The position numbers and the translations under genes are program-made. Below, piece after piece: positions 35,024 through 43,332 of a stretch of 64,000 nucleotides of DNA (position 1 is its first letter; each line of letters begins with the position of its first letter). The stretch comes from Gammaproteobacteria bacterium (lineage in GTDB: Bacteria; Pseudomonadota; Gammaproteobacteria; Xanthomonadales; Marinicellaceae): contig JAWLAO010000001.1 in the NCBI GenBank assembly GCA_041395445.1, forward strand, positions 1 through 64,000. The letters run 5' to 3'. Below the pieces are notes generated by a model that saw nothing but the letters and a program-made list of their open reading frames with translations, was not told the DNA's origin and searched no databases.

Positions 35024-36660
35024 ATCTACTGCGTCTCACTAAAATTCTGCACACGTTTGCGGATTATCGGGTTAAGGATTTGTTGCCTGAAAACAAACGC
35101 AAAAAGCGAATTCATTTATTGAGATTGCTTTCGCCTTTCGCTTCAAAAGGGAAAAAGTGTCAAAGTAATCCTGAAAAACTTCGCAAAGCTCTTGAACATT
35201 TAGGTCCTATTTTTGTGAAATTCGGGCAAGTGTTGTCCACACGTCCGGATTTGATACCATTGGAAATTACCAAAGAATTATCCAAACTGCAAGATGATGT
35301 CGAACCTTTTGCATGGAATGAAGCTAAAGAGTTTATCGAACATCAAATGGATCAACCATTAGATGAAATTTTCAGCTCCATTGATGAAAAGCCATTAGCA
35401 TCGGCTTCAGTGGCACAGGTTCATGCTGCTGAGTTGAAAGATGGCAGAGAAGTTGTTATCAAAGTTCTGCGCCCCGGAATCAGAAAACAAGTCAGAAAAG
35501 ACCTCGAATTGATGCGATCAGTAGCGAAAATAGCACGAACTTTCTGGAATCCCGGAGTTCAGGTTGATCCACTTGAAATTGTTGCTGAGTTTGAGAGAAC
35601 CATTTACGATGAGCTTGATTTGCAAAGAGAAGCTGCAAATGCTTCGGTGCTTCGTAAGAATTTTAGTGACTCGAATGATTTGTACATTCCTGAAATTTAC
35701 TGGCAATATTGCAAGGAAAAAGTCATGGTCATGGAACGGATTTATGCGATTCCAATTGGTCATTTTGACAAATTAAAAGCTGCCAATATTAACCTCAAAG
35801 TATTATCAGAAAAAGGTTTAAGACTGTTTTATACACAGGTTTTCAGAGATAATTTCTTTCATGCAGATATGCACCCGGGAAATATTTTTGTCAATCCGGC
35901 AAATCCCCAAGATCCACAAATTATCGTGCTTGATTTTGGTATTTGTGGTTCTTTGCCAAAAGGTCATAAAAGGGATTTGGCGAATAATTTTATGGCATTT
36001 TTTAATCAGGATTATCGTCGAATTGCAGAGCTGCACATTGAAGCCGGTTGGGTTCCTGCTGATACGCGTGTGGATGAATTGGAATCTGCAACCAGAACCA
36101 TTTGTGAGCCATATTTTTCTCGTCCTATCAGCGAGATTTCTTTTGGCGAAGTGATGCTGAAAACTTTCGAAATGGCAAGAAAATTTAATTTGGTGATTCA
36201 ACCTGAATTTATTCTTTTGCAAAAAACTTTGTTAAATATTGAGGGGTTAGGGAGGCAACTTTATCCGGAACTCGATATCTGGAAAACCTCCAAGCCGGTT
36301 TTAGCATCAATTATGCGGAAACAATACGGCATGGATGGGGCTTTGGAAACTTTAAAAAATAATCTTCCACGCTGGCTCGAACAAACCAGTGAAATCCCAA
36401 CTTTGGTTCATGAAATATTGAGTCAACAAGCAAGACCTTTGACAAAACTTCAGCAAATTGAAAAAGCGAAAGCGGATAAACTCAAAGCTAAACAACAAAA
36501 TAAAAAAGTTTATGCAATTCTTGCTTCCGGTTTCGGAATAATTTCAGCATTATTGTATAGTTTAACGACAGATGGCACTCAATATTTTGGAATGTCGACT
36601 CCAACAATCCTGACATCGCTTTTGACAATTGGCTTTGTTTATAAAGCAATTAAGAATTGA
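35020..36660 (+). CDS. ubiB: Ubiquinone biosynthesis atypical kinase/ATPase UbiB
   Basis: ABC1/ADCK-family membrane-associated ATPase needed for coenzyme Q assembly. 546 residues. Signature KFGQVLSTRPDLIP (KxGQ motif, about 68-81), the Ala-rich nucleotide loop ASASVAQVHAAEL (about 127-139), EXD-type DELDLQREAAN, and the HADMHPGNIF catalytic region (about 283-292) with DFGI metal-binding. The C-terminus has two hydrophobic helices (YAILASGFGIISALLYSL and a second to the end), as expected. Last gene of the ubiE-J-B unit. Confidence 0.96.
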   Translation: MNLLRLTKILHTFADYRVKDLLPENKRKKRIHLLRLLSPFASKGKKCQSNPEKLRKALEHLGPIFVKFGQVLSTRPDLIPLEITKELSKLQDDVEPFAWNEAKEFIEHQMDQPLDEIFSSIDEKPLASASVAQVHAAELKDGREVVIKVLRPGIRKQVRKDLELMRSVAKIARTFWNPGVQVDPLEIVAEFERTIYDELDLQREAANASVLRKNFSDSNDLYIPEIYWQYCKEKVMVMERIYAIPIGHFDKLKAANINLKVLSEKGLRLFYTQVFRDNFFHADMHPGNIFVNPANPQDPQIIVLDFGICGSLPKGHKRDLANNFMAFFNQDYRRIAELHIEAGWVPADTRVDELESATRTICEPYFSRPISEISFGEVMLKTFEMARKFNLVIQPEFILLQKTLLNIEGLGRQLYPELDIWKTSKPVLASIMRKQYGMDGALETLKNNLPRWLEQTSEIPTLVHEILSQQARPLTKLQQIEKAKADKLKAKQQNKKVYAILASGFGIISALLYSLTTDGTQYFGMSTPTILTSLLTIGFVYKAIKN

Positions 36661-36685
36661 ATTGATTCCAATTTGGTTTTTAAAA

Positions 36686-37681
36686 TCAATTAGTTACAAT
36701 ATTTGCGCTTTCGTTTGAGAGGCTGATTGTGGCAATGGCTCCGCTATTGAATTTGATAAAGTCTTTTTCAACACCATCACTAAAAATAACTCCTTGAGTT
36801 GGCATCAATGATTCAATGACCAGTTTATTTTTCTGATTGATAATTCCGGCTACAATATCCGCTTGAGTACGAATACTTTTGAATGGTTCCCGAACAGCGA
36901 ATAACAATTCTTCATTGCTTAGTTTGGGTCGATAATGTTTTTGAGGAGCAATTATTTCATCTGAGTTCTTTAATTTTTTTTGTGGAACTTTGCGAGTTTT
37001 TAGCGGCTCACTCGGCTCGAAAGTATCTGAAATCCCGTAAGCCATGTTAAAAATAGAGCTTAACCATCCGGTTGAACCGGCAGCTGTTGAAATGATTAAA
37101 CCACTTGATGATTGTTCTTCAGTTTTGCCGTTAAATGTGATTTTATATCTTGCTGAAATATGTGATGTCGGTCCAATAAACAAATCATTAAATGCTAGTA
37201 AACTCTGGCCATCATTGAGACTGGCTTGGGCGAATCGGACATTTCTCACGCTATATTTTTGTGACATGACTGAATCAACAGCCTGAATAAAATTGTCCGG
37301 ATTGTAAGGAAGCAAAACACCATCATAACGCTGTTGGTCAGGGTTGACCGCAATCATGGGGATTCCTTTTGAATACTTGGCAGTATTGGCAACTAAACCG
37401 TCTTGACCGATAACAATGATTATGTTTTTTTGATCAAAAATGTATGAGGGAAGAAAAGAGCGGTCAATCGTTTTATGTTTGATAACTTTGGATAGTTGAG
37501 TTTGTAAACGATTGAGTGAAGTATAAAATATTTCATGCTCAAGCTCGTAGTCCTCATAAAAACCACCGAGGCTTTCGATATAAAACTTAGTTTGTGCTTT
37601 GGTATTAAATCGCTCTATTAAAGATTCCAGCCGGGTTTTGCTACGAACAATTATGGCATATTCTTTTGCTACAGGTTTCAC
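36686..37681 (-). CDS. NAD-kinase-like protein (divergent)
   Basis: 331 residues of the ATP-NAD kinase/diacylglycerol kinase superfamily. Seen: IIIVIGQDGLVANTAKY (about 87-103), where family members have GGDGT, here GQDG with Asp kept; a NDLFIGPTSHISARYKI element (about 165-181) like the NAD kinase N-E-x region; and SGLIISTAAGSTGW (about 193-206), close to the NAD kinase T-P-T-G-S-T-A-Y loop. There is an insert rich in Lys/Pro (about 222-250). It is not the housekeeping NadK, given the changed motifs and longer length. It overlaps the SPFH gene by four bases, so the two are translated together. Function unknown. Confidence 0.75.
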   Translation of the reverse strand: MKPVAKEYAIIVRSKTRLESLIERFNTKAQTKFYIESLGGFYEDYELEHEIFYTSLNRLQTQLSKVIKHKTIDRSFLPSYIFDQKNIIIVIGQDGLVANTAKYSKGIPMIAVNPDQQRYDGVLLPYNPDNFIQAVDSVMSQKYSVRNVRFAQASLNDGQSLLAFNDLFIGPTSHISARYKITFNGKTEEQSSSGLIISTAAGSTGWLSSIFNMAYGISDTFEPSEPLKTRKVPQKKLKNSDEIIAPQKHYRPKLSNEELLFAVREPFKSIRTQADIVAGIINQKNKLVIESLMPTQGVIFSDGVEKDFIKFNSGAIATISLSNESANIVTN

Positions 37682-38697
37682 TGTTGTTGAATATTATTCT
37701 TCAAAATCGAATCCAGTAAATCGGGACTAATATTCAAATTAGAAATTTTATCAGCATTTTGAGCTAACTCTCTGAAAGCCAAAGAAAGATTGAGTCTGGG
37801 GTCGTTATTATTTCCTAATGCAGTTATCACTTTCCAGTCCATCTCTTTATATGGTTTTAGAGTAGTTTCAAGCACATAACCTTCAGTTTCTGCTTGTTTT
37901 TTATCGTTTTCAGTTTTTTGCTTGAGAAGTGACTTGCGTTGTTCTTCTAATAATATATCGGTTTCCAAATTCATTTCTTTGAGCTTTCTTTGGTTCTGAG
38001 CTTCTAAAACATCAGTTTCCATTTTTTTCTCAGAAATTTGCTTTCTTTTTTCTTCAACAGCAATCTCAGTATTGAGTTCGGTTTCCTTGATTTTTCTTTC
38101 TTGCTCGACAGCAAAGTTTCTGCGTGTATAGATGGCTTCATCGGCTTCTTGTTGAAGCTGTTCTCTAGTTTCGGTTTCCAAAGCACGTTGCATTTCAGGG
38201 GTAGGGGTGACTGCCAATATATTTACACCCATGATTTCGACCCCTAGAGCTTGTGCTAAATTTCCTTCAGAAAAACCTTGTAAAATTGCATCTTCAATGA
38301 TTTTTGCTGAACGAATGACATCTTTTAAGCTGGTATTATGAGCCAGACTGGAAGTCGCAGTTTGAGCCGAATTAATGATTCTTTGGCTGAGTTTTTCAAT
38401 ATCATTGACTTTATATTGACCATCATCTTTAACTGTAAAGTCGAGCACATCTGCTAATATTTCAGGTTGGGTAATTTTATAAGTTATTTGACCTTGAATA
38501 CTAACAGTTTGATAGTCATGAGTGGATTCATTAAAAATAAACGGCAGACTGTTACTACCAATTGGAATTGCAACAATCGAACTACTTGGAGCATAATAAA
38601 AAAACGATAATCCACGACCTTTGGATTTTACCTTGCCTTTTTTATAATGAATGACATAAGACATGGAGTCAAATTTGATGTGTTTGATACCGAACAT
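37678..38697 (-). CDS. SPFH/Band 7 domain protein
   Basis: 339-residue protein of the stomatin/prohibitin/flotillin superfamily. The SPFH domain (about 25-180) includes DYQTVSIQGQITYKI and IMGVNILAVTPTPEMQRALE. A long charged coiled coil follows (about 180-275: EQERKIKETELNTEIAVEEK and LEEQRKSLLKQKTENDKK). I see no clear N-terminal membrane segment; GLSFFYYAPSSSIVAIPI is only weakly hydrophobic, so it may associate with membranes peripherally. The ATGA overlap with the NAD-kinase-like gene and isolation from other genes (IS30 upstream, convergent ubiB downstream) suggest a two-gene system. Confidence 0.82.
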   Translation of the reverse strand: MFGIKHIKFDSMSYVIHYKKGKVKSKGRGLSFFYYAPSSSIVAIPIGSNSLPFIFNESTHDYQTVSIQGQITYKITQPEILADVLDFTVKDDGQYKVNDIEKLSQRIINSAQTATSSLAHNTSLKDVIRSAKIIEDAILQGFSEGNLAQALGVEIMGVNILAVTPTPEMQRALETETREQLQQEADEAIYTRRNFAVEQERKIKETELNTEIAVEEKRKQISEKKMETDVLEAQNQRKLKEMNLETDILLEEQRKSLLKQKTENDKKQAETEGYVLETTLKPYKEMDWKVITALGNNNDPRLNLSLAFRELAQNADKISNLNISPDLLDSILKNNIQQQ

Positions 38698-38806
38698 TTG
38701 TTATTTTCTCCCAAAAACCAGAAAGTTATTTTAACTTATCAGTATCTAAAATGAAAGCGCAGTTGTTTCGGAAACCAGACTTCAATGTTTTAAATACTTA
38801 AGTATG

Positions 38807-38833
38807 AGCTGGATTCAACAACGAAGTGCAACA
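38807..38833. repeat. IS30 terminal inverted repeat, left
   Basis: 27 bases beginning AGCTGGATTCAACAACG; exact reverse complement of 39852-39878. Confidence 0.9.
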
Positions 38834-38908
38834 AAATTTTTATCGAAGTTGAAAAGTAAGATGTGATGTGTTGCACTTGCAGTTGAACTTCCCAAAAAGA
38901 GATTGCAA

Positions 38909-39870
38909 ATGTCACACTATTCACATCTTACTGAAGCAGAAAGATATCAGATATCAGCTCTGCTGAAAACTAATTGTAGCAAAACTGAAATAGCAAACAT
39001 CCTAAATCGTCATAAAAGCACTGTAATTCGTGAAATTAAACGCAATACCGGACTTCGAGGATACAGACCCAAACAAGCCAATGAATTTGCGGTTAAACGA
39101 AAATCTGATAATGCCAATAAAATAACCGACTTTTGCTGGGCTTATGTCACTTACTTGTTAAAGAAGAAATTCTCCCCGAACAAATCAATGGTCGTTTAAA
39201 ACTCGATGGTTGGGATGGTGTACCCAGCATCGAAAGAATCTATCAATTCATTTATGCTAACAAAGAGAACAAAGCCTCATTGCTTAAACACCTGAGATGC
39301 CAAAAACAAAGAAGAAAACGATACAACTCCGGTCAAACCAGACGTGGAAAGATAAGCAACCGCGTAGATATTGATAAACGCCCTATGGTTGCAAATAATC
39401 GTTCACGCCTTGGAGACTATGAAGGTGATACAATTATTGGCAGCAAGCACAGAGGAGCACTACTGACTCTTGTTGACAGAAAATCACTCGAAGTCAAAAT
39501 CAAACCATTGAACCGAAAACTGGCAACCGATGTCAGTCAAGCCTGTATTGAAAAGCTAAAGGATGAAATCACACATACCCTGACTTTGGATAACGGTTTG
39601 GAATTCGCAAAACACGAAATGATTAGTGATACTATCGGAATAAACATCTATTTTGCCAAACCTTATCATTCCTGGGAGAGAGGCACGAATGAAAATACTA
39701 ACGGTTTAATCAGACAGTATTTCCATAAAAACAAGACTCTTGATCAGTTATCAGAAAACGAAGTTCAGGTTGTTGAAGACGCTTTGAACAACAGACCCAG
39801 AAAAAAATTAGGCTTTTTAACTCCCCTTGAAGTAAAATCTAGAAACTGGAGTGTTGCACTTCGTTGTTGA
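38909..39870 (+). pseudogene. IS30 transposase, one frameshift
   Basis: DDE transposase in two overlapping frames. The first (from ATG 38909) has the HTH part MSHYSHLTEAERYQISALL and RHKSTVIREIKRNTG, up to CWAYVTYLL. The second continues LVKEEILPEQINGRLKLD and carries the catalytic triad: Asp in YEGDTIIGS, Asp in LTLDNGLEF and Glu in GTNENTNGLIRQYF. The frame changes near 39160 in TTGTTAAAGAAGAAATTC. IS30 normally uses one frame, so this is likely a single-base indel; a slippage site is possible but not typical. The stop codon lies inside the right inverted repeat, so the last residues (SVALRC) are encoded by it. Confidence 0.85.
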
Positions 39871-39878
39871 ATCCAGCT
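39852..39878. repeat. IS30 terminal inverted repeat, right
   Basis: 27 bases ending GAATCCAGCT; pairs with 38807-38833 and contains the transposase stop. Confidence 0.9.
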
Positions 39879-39885
39879 GATTTAA

Positions 39886-41754
39886 TTATTTTTGAGACTT
39901 CAATTCAGCAACTTTATCTCTAAGAACTTCTTTAGTAATGTTTTCCGGAGATATTGGTTCGCCAACGTTTAGTCTGATTTTAGCTAAAAACTTTCTGGGT
40001 CGTCTTTTTAAAACACCTTTATCTTTTCTGGAAAACAGACTTCCCCATAAATTGCTGAGGGACATAGGAATCACATCTACAGGTGTTTCAGATATTATTT
40101 TCTCAATTCCATTCTTGAAAGGTTGAATGGTTCCATCTGAGGTCAATCCTCCTTCAGGGAAAATACCAACCAAATCACCTTCATCCAGAGCTTTTTTTAC
40201 TTCAATGAAGGCTTTTTCATACATTTCAGGGTCTTCTTTATATCCGGCAATTGGAATTGCTTTCGCAGCTTTAAACAACCATTTGAGAACAGGAATATTA
40301 TAAATTTTATAATACATAATAAAACGAACCGGTCGTCTGATATATCCACCGAGAATGAGTGGATCGATAAAACTGACATGATTACATGCCAGAACCGCTG
40401 CGCCATCATGAGGAATATTCTCTAAGCCTTTGGCACGGATTCGATAGAATATCGATACCAGGAACCAGACAATCAATCTCATTAAAAATTCCGGAACAAC
40501 TGTAAAGATGTACAAAGCGACAATAATATTTAATAAAACAGTGACTTTGAAAAGTTGAGGGATAGTCCATTTCATTGCTACAAGAATAACCATAGCCATA
40601 ACAGCTGCTAACACCATAAATAAAGCATTGATGATGTTATTTCCGGCTATCACTCTTGAGAGGTGTGACTGATCAGCTCTTTCTTGCACAAGGGCGTACA
40701 AAGGAACAATATATAAGCCACCGAACACTCCAATAAAACATAAATCAGCTAATATTCGTCCGCTCCCTTTTGAACTCCAGAATTGATTGATACTTTGTAA
40801 CTCAGTAGACGCGATCCAGTTTTCCGCTGCAACGGCAATGTCATAACCAAAGATAGCCAATCCGAAAGCACCTATCGGAACCAGTCCTATTTCAACCCTT
40901 TTGCCTGATAGTTTTTCACATAAAAGAGAACCAAGACCGATACCCACAGAAAACATTGATAATAATAATGTGATTACATAATTATCGCCGCCTAATACTT
41001 TTGAACCAAAGTTTGGAATTTGCATAAGATAAACCGATCCGTAAAACCAAAACCACGAAATTGCCAAAATAGATAAAAACACAACACGATTCTGAGGAAG
41101 AAAACTGATGTTTCGATAAGTTTCAGTAAATATATTAAAATTCAATTTTATATCAGGTGATGATGCAGGGGTTTTGGGGATAAAACTCGCACTTAAATAT
41201 CCGGCAACAGCTATACAAAGAATTGCTACAGTAATTGGCGTGATTGACTCCATTGCAATGAGAATTCCTCCAAGAATTGTACCAATTAAAATTGATAGGA
41301 AAGTAGATGATTCAATAAGGGCATTACCGCCAATTAACTCCTCTCTTTCAAGATGTTGAGGAAGATATCCATATTTGACCGGGCCAAAAAGAGATGACTG
41401 TGAACCCATCAAAAATAACACAAATATTAATAAATTGATGTTATCAATATAAAAACCAAACGCAGCAATCAGCATTATGATAATTTCAATAAATTTTACG
41501 ATACGAATGAGTCTGGATTTTTCGAATTTGTCAGCAATTTGACCGGCGATAGCAGAAAACAAGAAAAAAGGCAGGATAAACAACCCTGCTGCTAAATTAA
41601 CCAGCATGTCACTGTTTGCAGCTGCTTTATAAGCTATCATTATGACAAGTGCATTTTTAAAAACATTATCATTAAAAGCTCCAAAGAATTGAGTCAGAAA
41701 AAATGGAAAAAAACGCTTTTCTCTCAATAAACTAAATTGTGAATGCTCAGACAT
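39886..41754 (-). CDS. MFS transporter-PlsC acyltransferase fusion (LplT-Aas-like)
   Basis: 622 residues. The first 410 form an MFS carrier of the lysophospholipid-transporter type (FFLTQFFGAFNDNVFKNALV, about 18-37, is its hallmark, then about 12 hydrophobic segments). The C-terminal 200 are a PlsC 1-acylglycerol-phosphate acyltransferase domain with the HX4D box NHVSFIDP (about 447-454) and FPEGG (about 526-530). Such fusions flip lysophospholipids inward and re-acylate them (family knowledge). Lacks the acyl-ACP synthetase domain of E. coli Aas. The IS30 copy lies just after its stop codon and does not disrupt it. Confidence 0.92.
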   Translation of the reverse strand: MSEHSQFSLLREKRFFPFFLTQFFGAFNDNVFKNALVIMIAYKAAANSDMLVNLAAGLFILPFFLFSAIAGQIADKFEKSRLIRIVKFIEIIIMLIAAFGFYIDNINLLIFVLFLMGSQSSLFGPVKYGYLPQHLEREELIGGNALIESSTFLSILIGTILGGILIAMESITPITVAILCIAVAGYLSASFIPKTPASSPDIKLNFNIFTETYRNISFLPQNRVVFLSILAISWFWFYGSVYLMQIPNFGSKVLGGDNYVITLLLSMFSVGIGLGSLLCEKLSGKRVEIGLVPIGAFGLAIFGYDIAVAAENWIASTELQSINQFWSSKGSGRILADLCFIGVFGGLYIVPLYALVQERADQSHLSRVIAGNNIINALFMVLAAVMAMVILVAMKWTIPQLFKVTVLLNIIVALYIFTVVPEFLMRLIVWFLVSIFYRIRAKGLENIPHDGAAVLACNHVSFIDPLILGGYIRRPVRFIMYYKIYNIPVLKWLFKAAKAIPIAGYKEDPEMYEKAFIEVKKALDEGDLVGIFPEGGLTSDGTIQPFKNGIEKIISETPVDVIPMSLSNLWGSLFSRKDKGVLKRRPRKFLAKIRLNVGEPISPENITKEVLRDKVAELKSQK

Positions 41755-41911
41755 AAACGGTTCCTGCTAAATTTCAATATAGTTTAGCATTGATTTTGCA
41801 ACTCATTTAGATAAATTTTAAAAGTGTTAACAATTGCTACGTTTGGTTTATCCAATTGACCTGAATTATTAAAATTGGTATTATCATAATTTTTACACAG
41901 GAGTAAATTTT

Positions 41912-42406
41912 ATGGGTTTTTTCGATTTTATTGCAGATGCCGGCTCAAGATTATTTAAAGATGATGATCCGGAACCAGAAGTAACCAAACCGATTGCTGT
42001 TCATATTAAAGAAGCAGGAGTCATGACAGATTACTTGAAAGTTGATTTTAAAGCAGGTGCGGTCACTTTATCCGGTTATGTTCCGAATCAAGAGCAAAAG
42101 GAAAAAGCAGTATTAGTTGCAGGAAATGTGAAAGGTGTTTCTTCAGTTCAAGATAATTTGATTCTCGGTGAACCACCGGCTGATAAGGCGGAACAGGAAG
42201 CACAAGTTGCTAAAGCCAATGAAGAAGCAAAAAGTGAGCCTAGCTTTAAAACATATACTGTTAAAAGTGGCGACACATTAGGAAAAATTGCTCAGGAAAT
42301 GTATGGAAAGGCTAGTTTATATCCAAAGATTTTTGAAGCAAATACTCCAATGCTGAAAGATCCGAATAAAATTTACGTTGGACAGGTGCTGAAAATTCCT
42401 GAATAA
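41912..42406 (+). CDS. kbp: BON-LysM protein, Kbp/YgaU-like
   Basis: 164 residues starting MGFFDFIADAGSRLFKDDD, an N-terminal BON domain (about 25-90, DFKAGAVTLSGYVPNQEQ) and a C-terminal LysM domain (about 113-163, YTVKSGDTLGKIAQEMYG ... VGQVLKIPE). The architecture and the N-terminal string match E. coli YgaU/Kbp, a cytoplasmic K+-binding protein. No signal peptide, which also fits. AGGAG 9 bases before ATG. Single gene with its own terminator. Confidence 0.92.
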   Translation: MGFFDFIADAGSRLFKDDDPEPEVTKPIAVHIKEAGVMTDYLKVDFKAGAVTLSGYVPNQEQKEKAVLVAGNVKGVSSVQDNLILGEPPADKAEQEAQVAKANEEAKSEPSFKTYTVKSGDTLGKIAQEMYGKASLYPKIFEANTPMLKDPNKIYVGQVLKIPE

Positions 42407-42430
42407 AGATTTCAGCTTTTCATAAATTTA

Positions 42431-42464
42431 AAACCGGGGTTCAGAGATGAGCTTCGGTTTTTTT
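42431..42464 (+). terminator. Rho-independent terminator of kbp
   Basis: AAACCGGGGTT pairs (with G-T wobbles) with GAGCTTCGGTTT, followed by T7, 25 bases after the kbp stop. Confidence 0.8.
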
Positions 42465-42478
42465 ATTGTATTCAGTTG

Positions 42479-43159
42479 TTATTCAAATCCATTCTCAAAC
42501 AATGTATCTGTTAATACTCTGATGATACCTGTATTTCCGGTATTGATATGAGCATCACACTGATATGTAATCTCTTCAACAGTAGCAAATTTGTAGTAAA
42601 ACTCCCAAGGTGCGCCGGTTGCACCGGTTTCAGTATTGAATCCATCGCCCTCACAAGTTTCAGAGCAAATCATACTGTTGTCAGTGGAGTGAATATTATG
42701 CTCACCTCCGGCATTACTGAACTTAACCACATCACCACGCTGAATAGAAATATCTGCCGGTATAAAATCATTCCCTACAGTAGCTTGAATATAATGAACA
42801 TTGACTGAAGTTGGTTCTACGATGGTTACGGACCCCACCATTCCAAAAATTTCATGTGGTTCACACCGATAATTGACAACACCGATATTTCGAAATGTAA
42901 CTTCTGCAACCCATGCAAGACTGGATGGATTGCCATTCCCTCCGCTTGCATCACAACCATTGGCACAACGAAAACTATTATCATGTGCCCAAACATTATG
43001 ATTGCCACCGGTATTGATCCATCTAACAGTATCGCCAGCTTCTATGACTAAGGAACTCGGGCTGAAAACATTGCTTGAAACCAATACTTCATGTGTTTTA
43101 CTATTGGCTGAAAACGTAATTATTATCAGAATTAATTTTAAAATAGTTTTCTTTAACAT
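42479..43159 (-). CDS. Secreted protein with two cupredoxin domains and F-x-x-G-F-E tail
   Basis: 226 residues with a signal peptide (MLKKTILKLILIIITFSANS). Two tandem plastocyanin-like domains, about 22-115 and 122-216. Domain 1 has a full type 1 copper set: His 54 (GGNHNVW), Cys 99 and His 102 (YRCEPH), Met 107. Domain 2 has His 154, Cys 201 and His 204, but Asn 209 where Met is expected. Each domain also has a Cys pair (RCANGC, ICSETC) that could form a disulfide. The protein ends DTLFENGFE, the shared tail. Transcribed away from the DUF1800/DUF1501 genes. Likely an electron carrier or copper-binding surface protein (inference). Confidence 0.82.
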   Translation of the reverse strand: MLKKTILKLILIIITFSANSKTHEVLVSSNVFSPSSLVIEAGDTVRWINTGGNHNVWAHDNSFRCANGCDASGGNGNPSSLAWVAEVTFRNIGVVNYRCEPHEIFGMVGSVTIVEPTSVNVHYIQATVGNDFIPADISIQRGDVVKFSNAGGEHNIHSTDNSMICSETCEGDGFNTETGATGAPWEFYYKFATVEEITYQCDAHINTGNTGIIRVLTDTLFENGFE

Positions 43160-43332
43160 AAATTGTCATTGTTAATTCTATAGATATCAGATTATGTCAT
43201 TAATAACAAAATTATCGTTAAGAAATTGTAAAACCATGATGAATAATCATTTATTTGAAAAGATTGTGTGAATTACTTCTCAGTCAGTATTCTAGTTTTT
43301 TATTAAATTATGCTAAAAAAATTGGAATCAAC

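Larger units (their letters stand above)
38807..39878 (+). mobile_element. IS30-family insertion sequence, 1072 bp
   Basis: Perfect 27-bp terminal inverted repeats (starting AGCTGGATTCAACAACG) enclose one transposase gene, which is frameshifted. Inserted between the SPFH gene start (38697) and the stop of the MFS-PlsC gene (39886), eight bases from the latter. No target-site duplication longer than one base can be seen. Confidence 0.9.
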
